A stretch of DNA of 6,558 nucleotides from an uncultured Bacilli bacterium (GTDB lineage Bacteria > Bacillota_I > Bacilli_A > RF39 > UBA660). The stretch is taken from the NCBI GenBank assembly GCA_934130265.1, contig CAKOYC010000066.1, positions 1-6,558 of the forward strand, written 5' to 3'. A program made the position numbers and the translations under genes. Below are positions 1 through 5,937 of this stretch, in pieces. The stretch's first letter is position 1; every line of letters begins with the position of its first letter. The notes under the pieces were generated by a model that searched no databases, was not told the origin of the DNA, and saw only the letters and a program-made list of their open reading frames with translations.

Positions 1-31
1 TTTCCCTTATTTCACGGGATGTTCCATAAAA

Positions 32-68
32 AAAGAGATAATTAACTCTCGCGAGACGTTATCTCTTT
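32..68 (-). terminator. Rho-independent terminator of the membrane-protein gene at 67-744
   Basis: Reading the minus strand, AAAGAGATAA (68 to 59) pairs perfectly with TTATCTCTTT (41 to 32), a 10-bp stem. It is followed by a run of T residues opposite the A tract at 28-34. The stem starts inside the stop codon of the upstream gene. The enclosed segment (42-58) carries the GC-rich palindrome TCTCGCGAGA (47-56), which can extend the hairpin. The structure ends transcription of the gene at 67-744. Bases 1-27 beyond it hold nothing I can recognise. Confidence 0.85.
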
Positions 69-744
69 ATTTAACCTGTTTTACTTTTTCTTTACAACTT
101 ACATTATTTTTCTTAAATGAATAATTGATTTGATAAATAGAATCAACATAATCATCTACTGAAGAATATCCTAGTGTTTCAACATAATCTTTTAAAGTAG
201 AATTGTCTCCAGTTGACTTCATATTATCAATTACTTCATCTATATTGCCATAGTGTTCTTTAAAATATTTGGTAGTACTTGCTATATAAAAGTCCTTCGC
301 TGCTACATATTTATTCTGATAGTATATACTTTCCATCAAGTTAGAGGCTTCATCAATATACGCACCTATTTTATCATAGTGATAAGCATATTTATCTTCA
401 TATGCTCTACCATCTTTTTGTATTAGATAATATTTATTATGAGCAATTACTTTAGACATAGTTGTATAATAATCTTCCATGGCCATTTCTTCTTTTACTT
501 CTGTTAAATTAGAATCTAATAATTTATAAGTTTTAATAGATGCTGCACATAGAGCTGACAATAAAAATACTTTGCCAAATAATTTAAGATTATTTATTTT
601 ACTCTTCTTTTGTACATCTTCAGCTAGTAATGCTTCTTCCTCTTGTCTAAGAACAAATGCATGAGTTTCTCCCTTTTTAAAAGTAGACACTTCTAAATCC
701 ATTACATTCTTTGCTTGAGTTTCATTATTTTTTACTTCTATCAT
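67..744 (-). CDS. Single-pass membrane protein of unknown function, divergent from an XRE regulator
   Basis: I do not recognise the family. The 225-residue protein has an acidic, polar N-terminal part (residues 1-45), a basic patch (KKSK, about 46-49) and one hydrophobic segment (about 55-72). A long hydrophilic C-terminal domain follows, rich in Tyr, Lys and Asp, with two Tyr-rich stretches near 99-125 and 140-162. The positive charge before the helix suggests the N terminus stays inside and the 150-residue C-terminal part lies outside; this is inference. There is no signal-peptidase or lipobox motif, because the helix lies too far in. The ATG at 744 is supported by AAGGGGG (752-758) seven bases upstream and a consensus promoter at 775-803. 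A dedicated terminator overlaps its stop, so it is a single-gene unit. Sharing a short divergent region with a small XRE repressor suggests that the repressor controls it. Confidence 0.85.
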   Translation of the reverse strand: MIEVKNNETQAKNVMDLEVSTFKKGETHAFVLRQEEEALLAEDVQKKSKINNLKLFGKVFLLSALCAASIKTYKLLDSNLTEVKEEMAMEDYYTTMSKVIAHNKYYLIQKDGRAYEDKYAYHYDKIGAYIDEASNLMESIYYQNKYVAAKDFYIASTTKYFKEHYGNIDEVIDNMKSTGDNSTLKDYVETLGYSSVDDYVDSIYQINYSFKKNNVSCKEKVKQVK

Positions 745-774
745 TTTATTTCCCCCTTCTTTATAACGGTCTAT

Positions 775-803
775 ATTATACTAGTTTTTTCTAATACTGT
801 CAA
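775..803 (-). promoter_or_regulatory. Consensus sigma-A promoter for the gene at 67-744
   Basis: On the minus strand the -35 box is TTGACA (803 to 798), the spacer is exactly 17 bases, and the -10 box is TATAAT (780 to 775). Both boxes match the consensus perfectly. Predicted transcription start is near 768, giving a leader of about 24 bases that contains the AAGGGGG ribosome binding site. A promoter this strong would normally need repression, which fits the adjacent XRE regulator. Confidence 0.9.
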
Positions 804-819
804 ATTTTGATTGACATTA
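795..819. promoter_or_regulatory. Candidate operator: inverted repeat formed by two divergent -35 boxes
   Basis: TGTCAA (798-803) and TTGACA (811-816) form a perfect 6-bp inverted repeat separated by seven bases and centred on 807. Symmetry continues outward: 795-796 (TA) matches 818-819 (TA), with one mismatch at 797/817. The arms are the -35 boxes of the two divergent promoters, so part of the symmetry is forced. The outer matches and a nested TCAAA-T-TTTGA (800-810) are not. A dimeric XRE repressor binding here would block both promoters. The operator role is inference. Confidence 0.45.
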
Positions 820-840
820 ATCTTATTAGTAGTTTACACT
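811..840 (+). promoter_or_regulatory. Promoter of the XRE regulator gene
   Basis: The -35 box TTGACA (811-816) is perfect. An 18-base spacer is followed by a weak -10 box TACACT (835-840, four of six consensus bases). Predicted start is near 847, giving a very short leader before the ATG at 859. It is weaker than the opposing promoter, as expected for a regulator gene. The in-frame TTG at 811 lies inside this -35 box and cannot be a translation start for this transcript. Confidence 0.7.
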
Positions 841-858
841 TTAAGTACGGTGATGTAT

Positions 859-1104
859 ATGCAAATGGATTTTCATGAAAAAATTAAAGAACAAAGAAAG
901 GTTAAGAATATTACACAAGTAGAAATAGCAGCTCATCTTGGTATTGGTCAAGATTTATATTCAAGATATGAAAATGGAAAACTAAGTTTTCCATCCGTAT
1001 TAATCCCTGAGTTATGTTATTTTCTAGAAATGACTCCTAATGATTTATTTGAATATGAGAGATACTTAAAAATTTATCATAATAATAAAGAAAAAAACAA
1101 ATAG
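859..1104 (+). CDS. Small XRE-family helix-turn-helix transcriptional regulator
   Basis: The protein of about 81 residues is essentially one Cro/C1-type HTH domain. After MQMDFHEKIKEQRK come the core TQVEIAAHLGIGQDLYSRYENG and a C-terminal LCYFLEMTPNDLFEYE, which match the five-helix XRE fold (usual signature TQxELAxxLGVSQ...ISRYENG). There is no effector or membrane domain, so it is probably a simple dimeric DNA-binding repressor. The frame is open back to a TTG at 811, but that codon is the -35 box. I chose ATG 859 because GGTGAT (849-854) matches the 16S tail with good spacing; ATG 865 or 853 are alternatives. It is the only plus-strand gene here, divergent from the membrane protein at 67-744, which is its likely target together with itself. 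Confidence 0.9.
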   Translation: MQMDFHEKIKEQRKVKNITQVEIAAHLGIGQDLYSRYENGKLSFPSVLIPELCYFLEMTPNDLFEYERYLKIYHNNKEKNK

Positions 1105-1135
1105 AGAAGATAAAACTTCTTTATTTGTTTTTTTT
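1091..1135. terminator. Bidirectional terminator between the XRE gene and topA
   Basis: Bases 1095-1109 pair with 1116-1130: fifteen pairs with one G-U, around a six-base loop (1110-1115). Seven As (1091-1097) on one side and eight Ts (1128-1135) on the other give a T tract in both directions. The stem covers the last codons and stop codons of both convergent genes (TAG at 1102-1104, and the complement of TAA at 1121-1123). Confidence 0.93.
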
Positions 1136-3148
1136 ATAGTTACAACTACTACATTTTATTTCATTGCCATGTTCTAATAGTATTGAATTACAATTAGGGC
1201 ATTTTTCATCTAATGGTTTATCCCAGAAAGCTGTTTTACATTTAGGATAGTTACTACAACCATAGAAGGTTTTACCTTTCCTTGTTTTTCGCTCTAGAAT
1301 TATCCCATCACAATTAGGACAATGTGCTACTTCTATTACTTGTTTTTCTTCTTTCTTAACATATTTACATTCTGGATAGTTACTACAAGCGATAAATTCA
1401 CCATACTTACCTTTTCTAATAACTAGTGGATGTCCACATTCTGGGCAGGCTTCTCCTGTTTCTTGGTCAGGTGCTTTTTCCATTTCATCAAAGGCTTTCT
1501 TAACGCGTGGTTCAAACTCATCATAAAACTCTTTTAACACTTCATTCCAAACTAATTCTCCACTAGCAATCTTATCTAAGTCTTCTTCCATCTTACTTGT
1601 ATATTCTACATTAATTAAATCTTTAAAGAACTCTTGTAACTTATCAGTAGTTTCAACTCCCATCTCTGTTGGATGAAACTTCTTCTCTTCTAATGTTACA
1701 TAAGCTCTTTGCTTTAATGTATCAATAGTCTGAGCATAAGTAGATGGTCTACCAATACCTAACTCTTCCATTTTTTTAACAAGAGATGCTTCTGTATATC
1801 TTGCCGGTGGTTTCGTAAAGTGTTGTTCACTAACAAGGTCAGTTGCTTTTAATACTTGGTCTTTAACAAAACCAGTAAGATAATTCTCATCACTTGTTTC
1901 ATAAGCTTGATATACTTCTAAATAACCTTTAAAGACAATAACACTACCTGTTGCTTTAAAGTGATAATCATTATTATCAAACAATACTGTTGTCTGATTT
2001 ACTTTAGCATCCGCCATTAAACTAGCTAAAGCTCTATAATAGATTAAACGATATAATTTAAACTCATCACTTGATAAATGGCTCTTAACATCTTCTGGAC
2101 GTCTTAATATACTAGTTGGTCTTATACCTTCATGAGCATCTTGAACATTATCTTTTTTCTTAGCTTGTTTTGGATAACCAATATATTCTTTACCATAATT
2201 CTTTTCAATATAGTTAAAAGTATTATGAATAAACTCATCTGATAAACGAATAGAGTCTGTTCTCATATAAGTTATTAAACCAGTAGTTTCACTACCAAGA
2301 TCAATTCCTTCATAAAGCTTTTGGGCTATCATCATTGTCTTCTTAGTAGGAAAACCTAATTTATTAGCTGCTTCTTGTTGTAGTGTTGAAGTAGTGAAAG
2401 GTGCCTTACTCTTCTTATTTCTTAGTTTCTCTTCTACAGAATACACTTTATAGTCACTTGCAAGACTATTAATTACTTTATCAGCTTCTTCCTTACAAGT
2501 AAGTTTAATCTCTTTATCTTTATATTCAAATAGATTAGCTTCAACATCATCAAAGAAAGCACTTATAGTATAATACTCTTCTTGTTTAAATGCTTCTATT
2601 TCTCTTTCTCTATCAACGATTAGTTTTAAAGCTACACTTTGCACACGTCCAGCACTCTTAGCTTTTATCTTAGACTGTAATAACTTAGATAATCTAAAAC
2701 CAATTATTCGGTCAAGTATTCTCCTTGTCTCTTGACTCTTAACAAGATTTTGATCAATTTTTCCTTCATGTTTAATAGCTTCTAAAACACTATCTTTCGT
2801 AATTTCATGAAAAAGTACTCTTGAATAATCATCATCTTTTATATTTAAGGCTTCTTTTAAATGCCAAGAGATAGCTTCCCCTTCCCTATCTGGGTCGGTT
2901 GCAAGTATTATATGATTACTTTCTTTAACATCTTTCTTTAGCTCTTTAATTAATTTACTTTTCCCTTTTAAAGGAACATAATTAGGTTTAAATCCATCTT
3001 CTATATCAACACCTAGTCCTAATTTACCACTAGTTGCTAAATCTCTAATATGTCCTTTACTAGATACTACTTTATAATTCTTTCCAAGATATTTCTCAAT
3101 AGTTTTACTCTTACTAGGACTTTCTACTATTACTAAGTTCTTTGTCAT
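1121..3148 (-). CDS. topA: DNA topoisomerase I (type IA)
   Basis: This enzyme relaxes negatively supercoiled DNA by cutting one strand through a 5'-phosphotyrosine link. The length of 675 residues is normal for Bacilli. The Toprim domain at the N terminus has Glu9 in VIVESPSKSKTIEKYLG and the metal-binding DPDRE at 85-89. The catalytic Tyr294 lies in GLITYMRTDS, with Arg296 next to it. The conserved PPARYTEASLVKKMEELGIG follows at about 447-466. The C terminus has three four-Cys zinc ribbons: C568/C571/C588/C594, C610/C613/C631/C637 and C650/C653/C666/C669. The start ATG at 3148 follows AGGAGG (3155-3160) by six bases. The gene has its own promoter downstream of rnhB. In many Bacilli rnhB and topA flank dprA; here dprA is absent between them. 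Confidence 0.99.
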   Translation of the reverse strand: MTKNLVIVESPSKSKTIEKYLGKNYKVVSSKGHIRDLATSGKLGLGVDIEDGFKPNYVPLKGKSKLIKELKKDVKESNHIILATDPDREGEAISWHLKEALNIKDDDYSRVLFHEITKDSVLEAIKHEGKIDQNLVKSQETRRILDRIIGFRLSKLLQSKIKAKSAGRVQSVALKLIVDREREIEAFKQEEYYTISAFFDDVEANLFEYKDKEIKLTCKEEADKVINSLASDYKVYSVEEKLRNKKSKAPFTTSTLQQEAANKLGFPTKKTMMIAQKLYEGIDLGSETTGLITYMRTDSIRLSDEFIHNTFNYIEKNYGKEYIGYPKQAKKKDNVQDAHEGIRPTSILRRPEDVKSHLSSDEFKLYRLIYYRALASLMADAKVNQTTVLFDNNDYHFKATGSVIVFKGYLEVYQAYETSDENYLTGFVKDQVLKATDLVSEQHFTKPPARYTEASLVKKMEELGIGRPSTYAQTIDTLKQRAYVTLEEKKFHPTEMGVETTDKLQEFFKDLINVEYTSKMEEDLDKIASGELVWNEVLKEFYDEFEPRVKKAFDEMEKAPDQETGEACPECGHPLVIRKGKYGEFIACSNYPECKYVKKEEKQVIEVAHCPNCDGIILERKTRKGKTFYGCSNYPKCKTAFWDKPLDEKCPNCNSILLEHGNEIKCSSCNYKKNK

Positions 3149-3170
3149 AAGGTTCCTCCTTTTCCATATT

Positions 3171-3200
3171 CTTATATCTAAAGTTACTACTAATTGTCAA
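3171..3200 (-). promoter_or_regulatory. Promoter of topA
   Basis: On the minus strand, TTGACA (3200 to 3195), an 18-base spacer and TATAAG (3176 to 3171) form a good sigma-A promoter in the 66-base gap after rnhB. Predicted start is near 3164, just upstream of the AGGAGG of topA. I see no terminator after rnhB, so topA may be transcribed both from here and by read-through. topA promoters are supercoiling-sensitive in several bacteria; nothing in this sequence proves that here. Confidence 0.8.
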
Positions 3201-3214
3201 TAGTTTTTTTAAAT

Positions 3215-3823
3215 TTACTTATTATTTACATATTCTTTAACAGGAGAAAAACTTTTCCTATGTTCTTTAATAATACCATATTCCATAATCGCTTCAATAT
3301 GCTTCTTAGTGGGATAACCTTTATTATGTTTAAAGTCATACATTGGATATTTCTTATCTAGTTCATATAACATATGATCTCTTGTTACTTTTGCTATAAC
3401 ACTAGCGGCTGAGATAGTAATACTTTTTAAATCACCTTTAATTATTGAGGTAGTTGGTATATCAATATCTAGTTTAACCGCATCTATTAAGACATGTTCT
3501 GGTCTTACATTACAGTTATTAATAGCCATCTTCATCGCTTTCTTAGTAGCATTTAAAATATTAATATTATCTATTTCTTCATTATCTACAATACCAATAC
3601 CTATTCCTAAAGCTTGTTCTTCTATCTTTTTATATAGTATTTCTCTTTTCTTCTCACTTAATTTCTTACTATCAGTAAGTCCTTCTAAATCAAACTTCTC
3701 AGGAAGTATAACACATGCAGTTACCACAGGTCCTACTAAAGGACCACGACCCACTTCATCTACTCCTGCTATTAACTTTATCCCTTTTTCTCTTAGTTCT
3801 CTCTCGTATATATATGTATCCAT
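3215..3823 (-). CDS. rnhB: Ribonuclease HII
   Basis: RNase HII cleaves RNA in RNA:DNA hybrids and nicks 5' of single ribonucleotides in DNA, starting ribonucleotide excision repair. The product is 202 residues, a usual length. The motif GVDEVGRGPLVGPVV supplies Asp22 and Glu23, LIDAVK gives Asp114, and KGD gives Asp131, completing the DEDD metal site. SAASVIAKVTRD (138-149) and the late NKGYPTKKH are further family signatures. It is HII and not HIII, because there is no N-terminal TBP-like substrate-binding domain. The frame extends to a TTG at 3835, but GGGAGG (3828-3833) would then lie inside the gene, so ATG 3823 is the likelier start. It sits between yqeY and topA on the same strand. Confidence 0.98.
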   Translation of the reverse strand: MDTYIYERELREKGIKLIAGVDEVGRGPLVGPVVTACVILPEKFDLEGLTDSKKLSEKKREILYKKIEEQALGIGIGIVDNEEIDNINILNATKKAMKMAINNCNVRPEHVLIDAVKLDIDIPTTSIIKGDLKSITISAASVIAKVTRDHMLYELDKKYPMYDFKHNKGYPTKKHIEAIMEYGIIKEHRKSFSPVKEYVNNK

Positions 3824-3827
3824 TTTA

Positions 3828-3833
3828 CCTCCC
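3828..3833 (-). promoter_or_regulatory. Ribosome binding site that fixes the rnhB start
   Basis: GGGAGG on the minus strand lies four bases before the ATG at 3821-3823. The upstream in-frame TTG (3833-3835) abuts this site and has no Shine-Dalgarno sequence of its own. The site directly follows the hairpin at 3840-3868. Confidence 0.75.
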
Positions 3834-3837
3834 AAGG

Positions 3838-3868
3838 AAAAACTTTTCCAACATACTAGGAAAAGTTT
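3838..3868 (-). terminator. Terminator- or attenuator-like hairpin between yqeY and rnhB
   Basis: On the minus strand AAACTTTTCC (3868 to 3859) and GGAAAAGTTT (3849 to 3840) form a 10-bp stem with a nine-base loop, followed by a short T run (TTTTT, opposite 3842-3838). The stem begins within the yqeY stop codon and ends seven bases before the rnhB ribosome binding site. The T run is short and the stem AT-rich, so termination is probably partial. GGAAAA (3849-3844) could instead pair with TTTTCC (3841-3836) as a competing small hairpin. Confidence 0.6.
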
Positions 3869-4304
3869 ATTGTAATCTTTCTTTTATTTTCATAGATAAA
3901 GCTTTTTGATCAGTTCTACCCTTTACTTTAGGTGATAAATATCCCATTACCTTACCCATATCTTTCATACCTTCTGGTTTTATTTTCTCTATTGCTTCAC
4001 TAATTAATTCATCTACTTCACTATCTGTTAATGGTTTTGGTAAAAACTCTTTTAGAATATTAAGTTCCATAGTTTCTTTCTCTACTAAATCACTTCTTGA
4101 TGTTTTAGAATACTGTTCAATAGAATCATCTCTCATCTTTACTTGTTTTAATACTACACTTAAAACTAACTCATCATTAATTTCAACTTTCTTATCAATA
4201 TGTTCTAAATCAACAGCTGCTTTAACCATTCTTAAAACATTAAGTCTTTCCTTATTATGCTCTTTCATCGCTTTAACTATTTCACTTTTAATACTATCAT
4301 ACAT
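3867..4304 (-). CDS. yqeY: YqeY / GatB-tail domain protein
   Basis: The 145-residue all-helical protein matches the YqeY family (about 148 residues in Bacilli). This family is related to the C-terminal tRNA-binding tail of GatB and to the Gln-tRNA synthetase N-terminal region. Signatures are the N-terminal MKEHNKERLNVLRMVKAAV, the central ILKEFLPKPLTDSEVDELI (about 83-101) and the C-terminal GKVMGYLSPKVKGRTD (117-132). The family is annotated as amidotransferase- or tRNA-related, but its exact role is not established. The start ATG lies four bases after the TGA of the upstream gene. Its AAGGA site (4314-4318) sits inside that gene's last codons, so translation is probably coupled. It often neighbours rpsU in Bacilli; rpsU is not in this window. 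Confidence 0.95.
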   Translation of the reverse strand: MYDSIKSEIVKAMKEHNKERLNVLRMVKAAVDLEHIDKKVEINDELVLSVVLKQVKMRDDSIEQYSKTSRSDLVEKETMELNILKEFLPKPLTDSEVDELISEAIEKIKPEGMKDMGKVMGYLSPKVKGRTDQKALSMKIKERLQ

Positions 4305-4308
4305 ATTA

Positions 4309-4938
4309 TCACGTCCTTACTTTTTCTTTCTTAGTTAAATAATAGTCTTTCCCACTTTTTTCAAATGTATACTGATAAGTATTTTTAACTGTTCCATAGA
4401 TACCATCTAATACCTCAGTAGTTAATACTATTTTATTATCTTCTTTTCTAGCACTCTTTAATTTAATATTAATAGGTTCTGAATTATCTTCTTTAGTAAC
4501 AATTACTACTCCTTTATGCTCTTCATCATATAAAGCATATTCTTTTTTAGACACTTCAAAGTCTTCTATATTTACACTAATATCTTTTCCATATAAATCT
4601 TTAACTGCTTTTTCTAATGTTTCTTTCTTAACAAAAGTAGTTAAACCACTACAAGTATATCCTTCTTTATTAACATTTATTACTTCACAACTAATAGAAT
4701 CTTTATTTTCTATATTATTATAAGCATAATATAACATTGCTTTATTTTCCATTACATCTAGTATTTCTAAATCTTCATGTGCTATTTTTTTATATAGAGT
4801 AGTAACAGTTTTATTCTTAGTAGATAAACTACCTGAATCAGTAGTAACTATTTTTTTATAACCATAATAGATAGCCCCTACTAATATTTCTAAAGTAATA
4901 ATTACTATTACTATCTTAGTCCATAAACCATTTTTCAT
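4309..4938 (-). CDS. Membrane-anchored extracytoplasmic protein, unknown function
   Basis: I do not recognise a family. The 209-residue product has a short basic N terminus, one hydrophobic helix (about 9-27, IVIVIITLEILVGAIYYGY) without a clear cleavage site, and a hydrophilic domain of about 180 residues that should lie outside the membrane. The only cysteines, C84 and C96, flank a short hairpin-like segment and could form a disulfide. The end of the domain is rich in Lys/Thr/Tyr and looks beta-rich. The start ATG is one base after the stop of the upstream membrane gene, and its AGAAGGTG site (4943-4950) lies within that gene's last codons. The stop is TGA, immediately followed by TAA. The tight junctions imply co-translation with the small membrane protein upstream and YqeY downstream. 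Confidence 0.88.
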   Translation of the reverse strand: MKNGLWTKIVIVIITLEILVGAIYYGYKKIVTTDSGSLSTKNKTVTTLYKKIAHEDLEILDVMENKAMLYYAYNNIENKDSISCEVINVNKEGYTCSGLTTFVKKETLEKAVKDLYGKDISVNIEDFEVSKKEYALYDEEHKGVVIVTKEDNSEPINIKLKSARKEDNKIVLTTEVLDGIYGTVKNTYQYTFEKSGKDYYLTKKEKVRT

Positions 4939-4939
4939 T

Positions 4940-5254
4940 TTACACCTTCTTTTTCTTTATAAAGAACTTAATTATATATGATTCAAAGATAATCATTATT
5001 AGAATAAAGACCCACGCTAGTATTGTATACAAAAGTCCACTAGTATAACTACCTATAATAGCTAAAATACTCTTTGGAATATATTTATTTATAACAGCAG
5101 ATACATCAGCAAGAGGAATATTCTCCCCAATAAAGGTTAATATTCTAAGAAATATATCTGCTATAGCAATAAAATAGACAAAACTAGAAAACTGTCTAAA
5201 AAACATAATAACTAATAATATTAATACTATAAGTACAATTAAATCAATATACAT
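4940..5254 (-). CDS. Small three-helix integral membrane protein, unknown function
   Basis: The product of 104 residues is almost wholly hydrophobic. Helices lie at about 4-19, 25-42 and 63-98 (the last long enough to be one extended or two short passes), and a basic tail (KKKK) ends the protein. A polar loop (43-62) joins helices two and three. No catalytic motif is visible and I cannot assign a family. The frame reaches a TTG at 5278, but AAAGGTGG (5260-5267) five bases before ATG 5252-5254 favours the shorter form. The TTG also coincides with the predicted transcription start. It is followed after one base by the anchored protein at 4309-4938, so the two may form a membrane complex (inference from coupling only). 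Confidence 0.82.
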   Translation of the reverse strand: MYIDLIVLIVLILLVIMFFRQFSSFVYFIAIADIFLRILTFIGENIPLADVSAVINKYIPKSILAIIGSYTSGLLYTILAWVFILIMIIFESYIIKFFIKKKKV

Positions 5255-5259
5255 AGTAA

Positions 5260-5267
5260 CCACCTTT
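5260..5267 (-). promoter_or_regulatory. Ribosome binding site that fixes the start of the small membrane protein
   Basis: AAAGGTGG on the minus strand matches the consensus AAGGAGG with one substitution and lies five bases before ATG 5254. The upstream TTG (5276-5278) has only a purine-poor region before it. Confidence 0.7.
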
Positions 5268-5282
5268 CTCTTCTTCAACTAA

Positions 5283-5291
5283 ATTATATCA
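5283..5291 (-). promoter_or_regulatory. Extended -10 promoter for the membrane-protein/yqeY/rnhB genes
   Basis: On the minus strand TGA-TATAAT (5291 to 5283) is a perfect -10 box with the extended TGn element, directly after the hydrolase gene. No recognisable -35 box lies 16-18 bases upstream, as is common for extended -10 promoters. Predicted start is near 5276. It could serve the cluster downstream in addition to read-through from the hydrolase gene. Confidence 0.6.
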
Positions 5292-5297
5292 CAGATA

Positions 5298-5828
5298 TTA
5301 TAGATATGGATTATTTTTTCTTTCTTCTTCTAAAGTAGTCAAATCACCATGTCCAGAGTATATCTTTGTATCATTAGCAAATTCTTCTAATCTTGCTAAC
5401 GATTTTTTCATATCAGTTTCATTTCCTGTTGGAAGATCAGTTCTACCTATTGTATTCTTAAAGATAAAATCCCCAACAAACAGTGTATTAACCTCATCAA
5501 AGAAAAAGCTTACAGAATCATTACTATGTCCAGGAGTATAATAACACTTAAACTTAAATGGTTCTATTTCTTTCTCTTCTAAATCACTTAAATTACTTTT
5601 CTTATATACCATTAATTTTCTATTATTTTTTAAGAAATCTCTTAATGCTCCTACATGATCAAAATGAGAATGGGTTACAAGTATCCCTACTAATTTATTA
5701 TCTCCCATAGACTTTTTAATCTTATCACTATCAGATCCTGGATCTATTAATAAACACTTGCCATCTTTCTTTAAGATATAACAATTCTCATCTAAAGTAC
5801 CAGTTATCACTCTTTCAATTTCCATCAT
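5298..5828 (-). CDS. Metallo-beta-lactamase-fold hydrolase, glyoxalase II-like (YcbL type)
   Basis: All metal ligands of the fold are present: THSHFDH (H53, H55, D57, H58), H101 in TPGHS, D120 in VGD and H160 in SGHGD. IGRTDLPTGN (127-136) and the ending GHGDLTTLEEERKNNPYL are typical of the short glyoxalase II-like/YcbL group. This group binds two metal ions and hydrolyses thioesters or related substrates. At 176 residues it lacks the C-terminal glutathione-binding domain of true glyoxalase II, so the substrate cannot be named. It is cytoplasmic, with no signal peptide. Two ATGs are adjacent: GGAGG (5833-5837) is four bases from ATG 5828 and seven from ATG 5825, so the latter is slightly better spaced. 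The gene has its own promoter and leads the six-gene block ending with topA. Confidence 0.93.
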   Translation of the reverse strand: MMEIERVITGTLDENCYILKKDGKCLLIDPGSDSDKIKKSMGDNKLVGILVTHSHFDHVGALRDFLKNNRKLMVYKKSNLSDLEEKEIEPFKFKCYYTPGHSNDSVSFFFDEVNTLFVGDFIFKNTIGRTDLPTGNETDMKKSLARLEEFANDTKIYSGHGDLTTLEEERKNNPYL

Positions 5829-5851
5829 TTTTCCTCCTCATTCTACTTATT

Positions 5852-5881
5852 AGAATAATGAAATTAATAGATATTTGTCAA
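5852..5881 (-). promoter_or_regulatory. Promoter of the hydrolase gene
   Basis: On the minus strand the -35 box TTGACA (5881 to 5876) is perfect. An 18-base spacer is followed by TATTCT (5857 to 5852), four of six consensus bases. An inverted repeat ATTCTA-N5-TAGAAT (5840-5856) overlaps the -10 box and the predicted start, and could be a repressor site or a leader hairpin just before the ribosome binding site. Confidence 0.7.
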
Positions 5882-5937
5882 GAGTATTTTTAATTTACTA
5901 ATACAAAAATAGCATTCAACTGTTTTCACAAATATTA

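Noticed and set aside
1..31. TCCC (3-6) / GGGA (16-19) inverted repeat and a tiny ATG frame on the minus strand
   Set aside because: A four-base stem is too short to support a structure, the frame codes six residues, and the region is cut by the window edge.
3715..3909. Plus-strand open frame of 64 codons
   Set aside because: It is antisense to rnhB and the rnhB-yqeY junction, is Leu-rich low-complexity from the reverse complement of coding sequence, and has no ribosome binding site or promoter.
5286..5298. ATATC-ACA-GATAT inverted repeat after the hydrolase gene, considered as a terminator
   Set aside because: The stem is five weak pairs with a three-base loop and no T tract follows. It is better explained by the AT-rich extended -10 promoter.
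5882..5937. AT-only inverted repeats considered as a terminator for the surface-protein gene
   Set aside because: The arms contain no GC pairs and are separated by about 13 bases, with no clear T tract. Chance is the simpler explanation in this composition.
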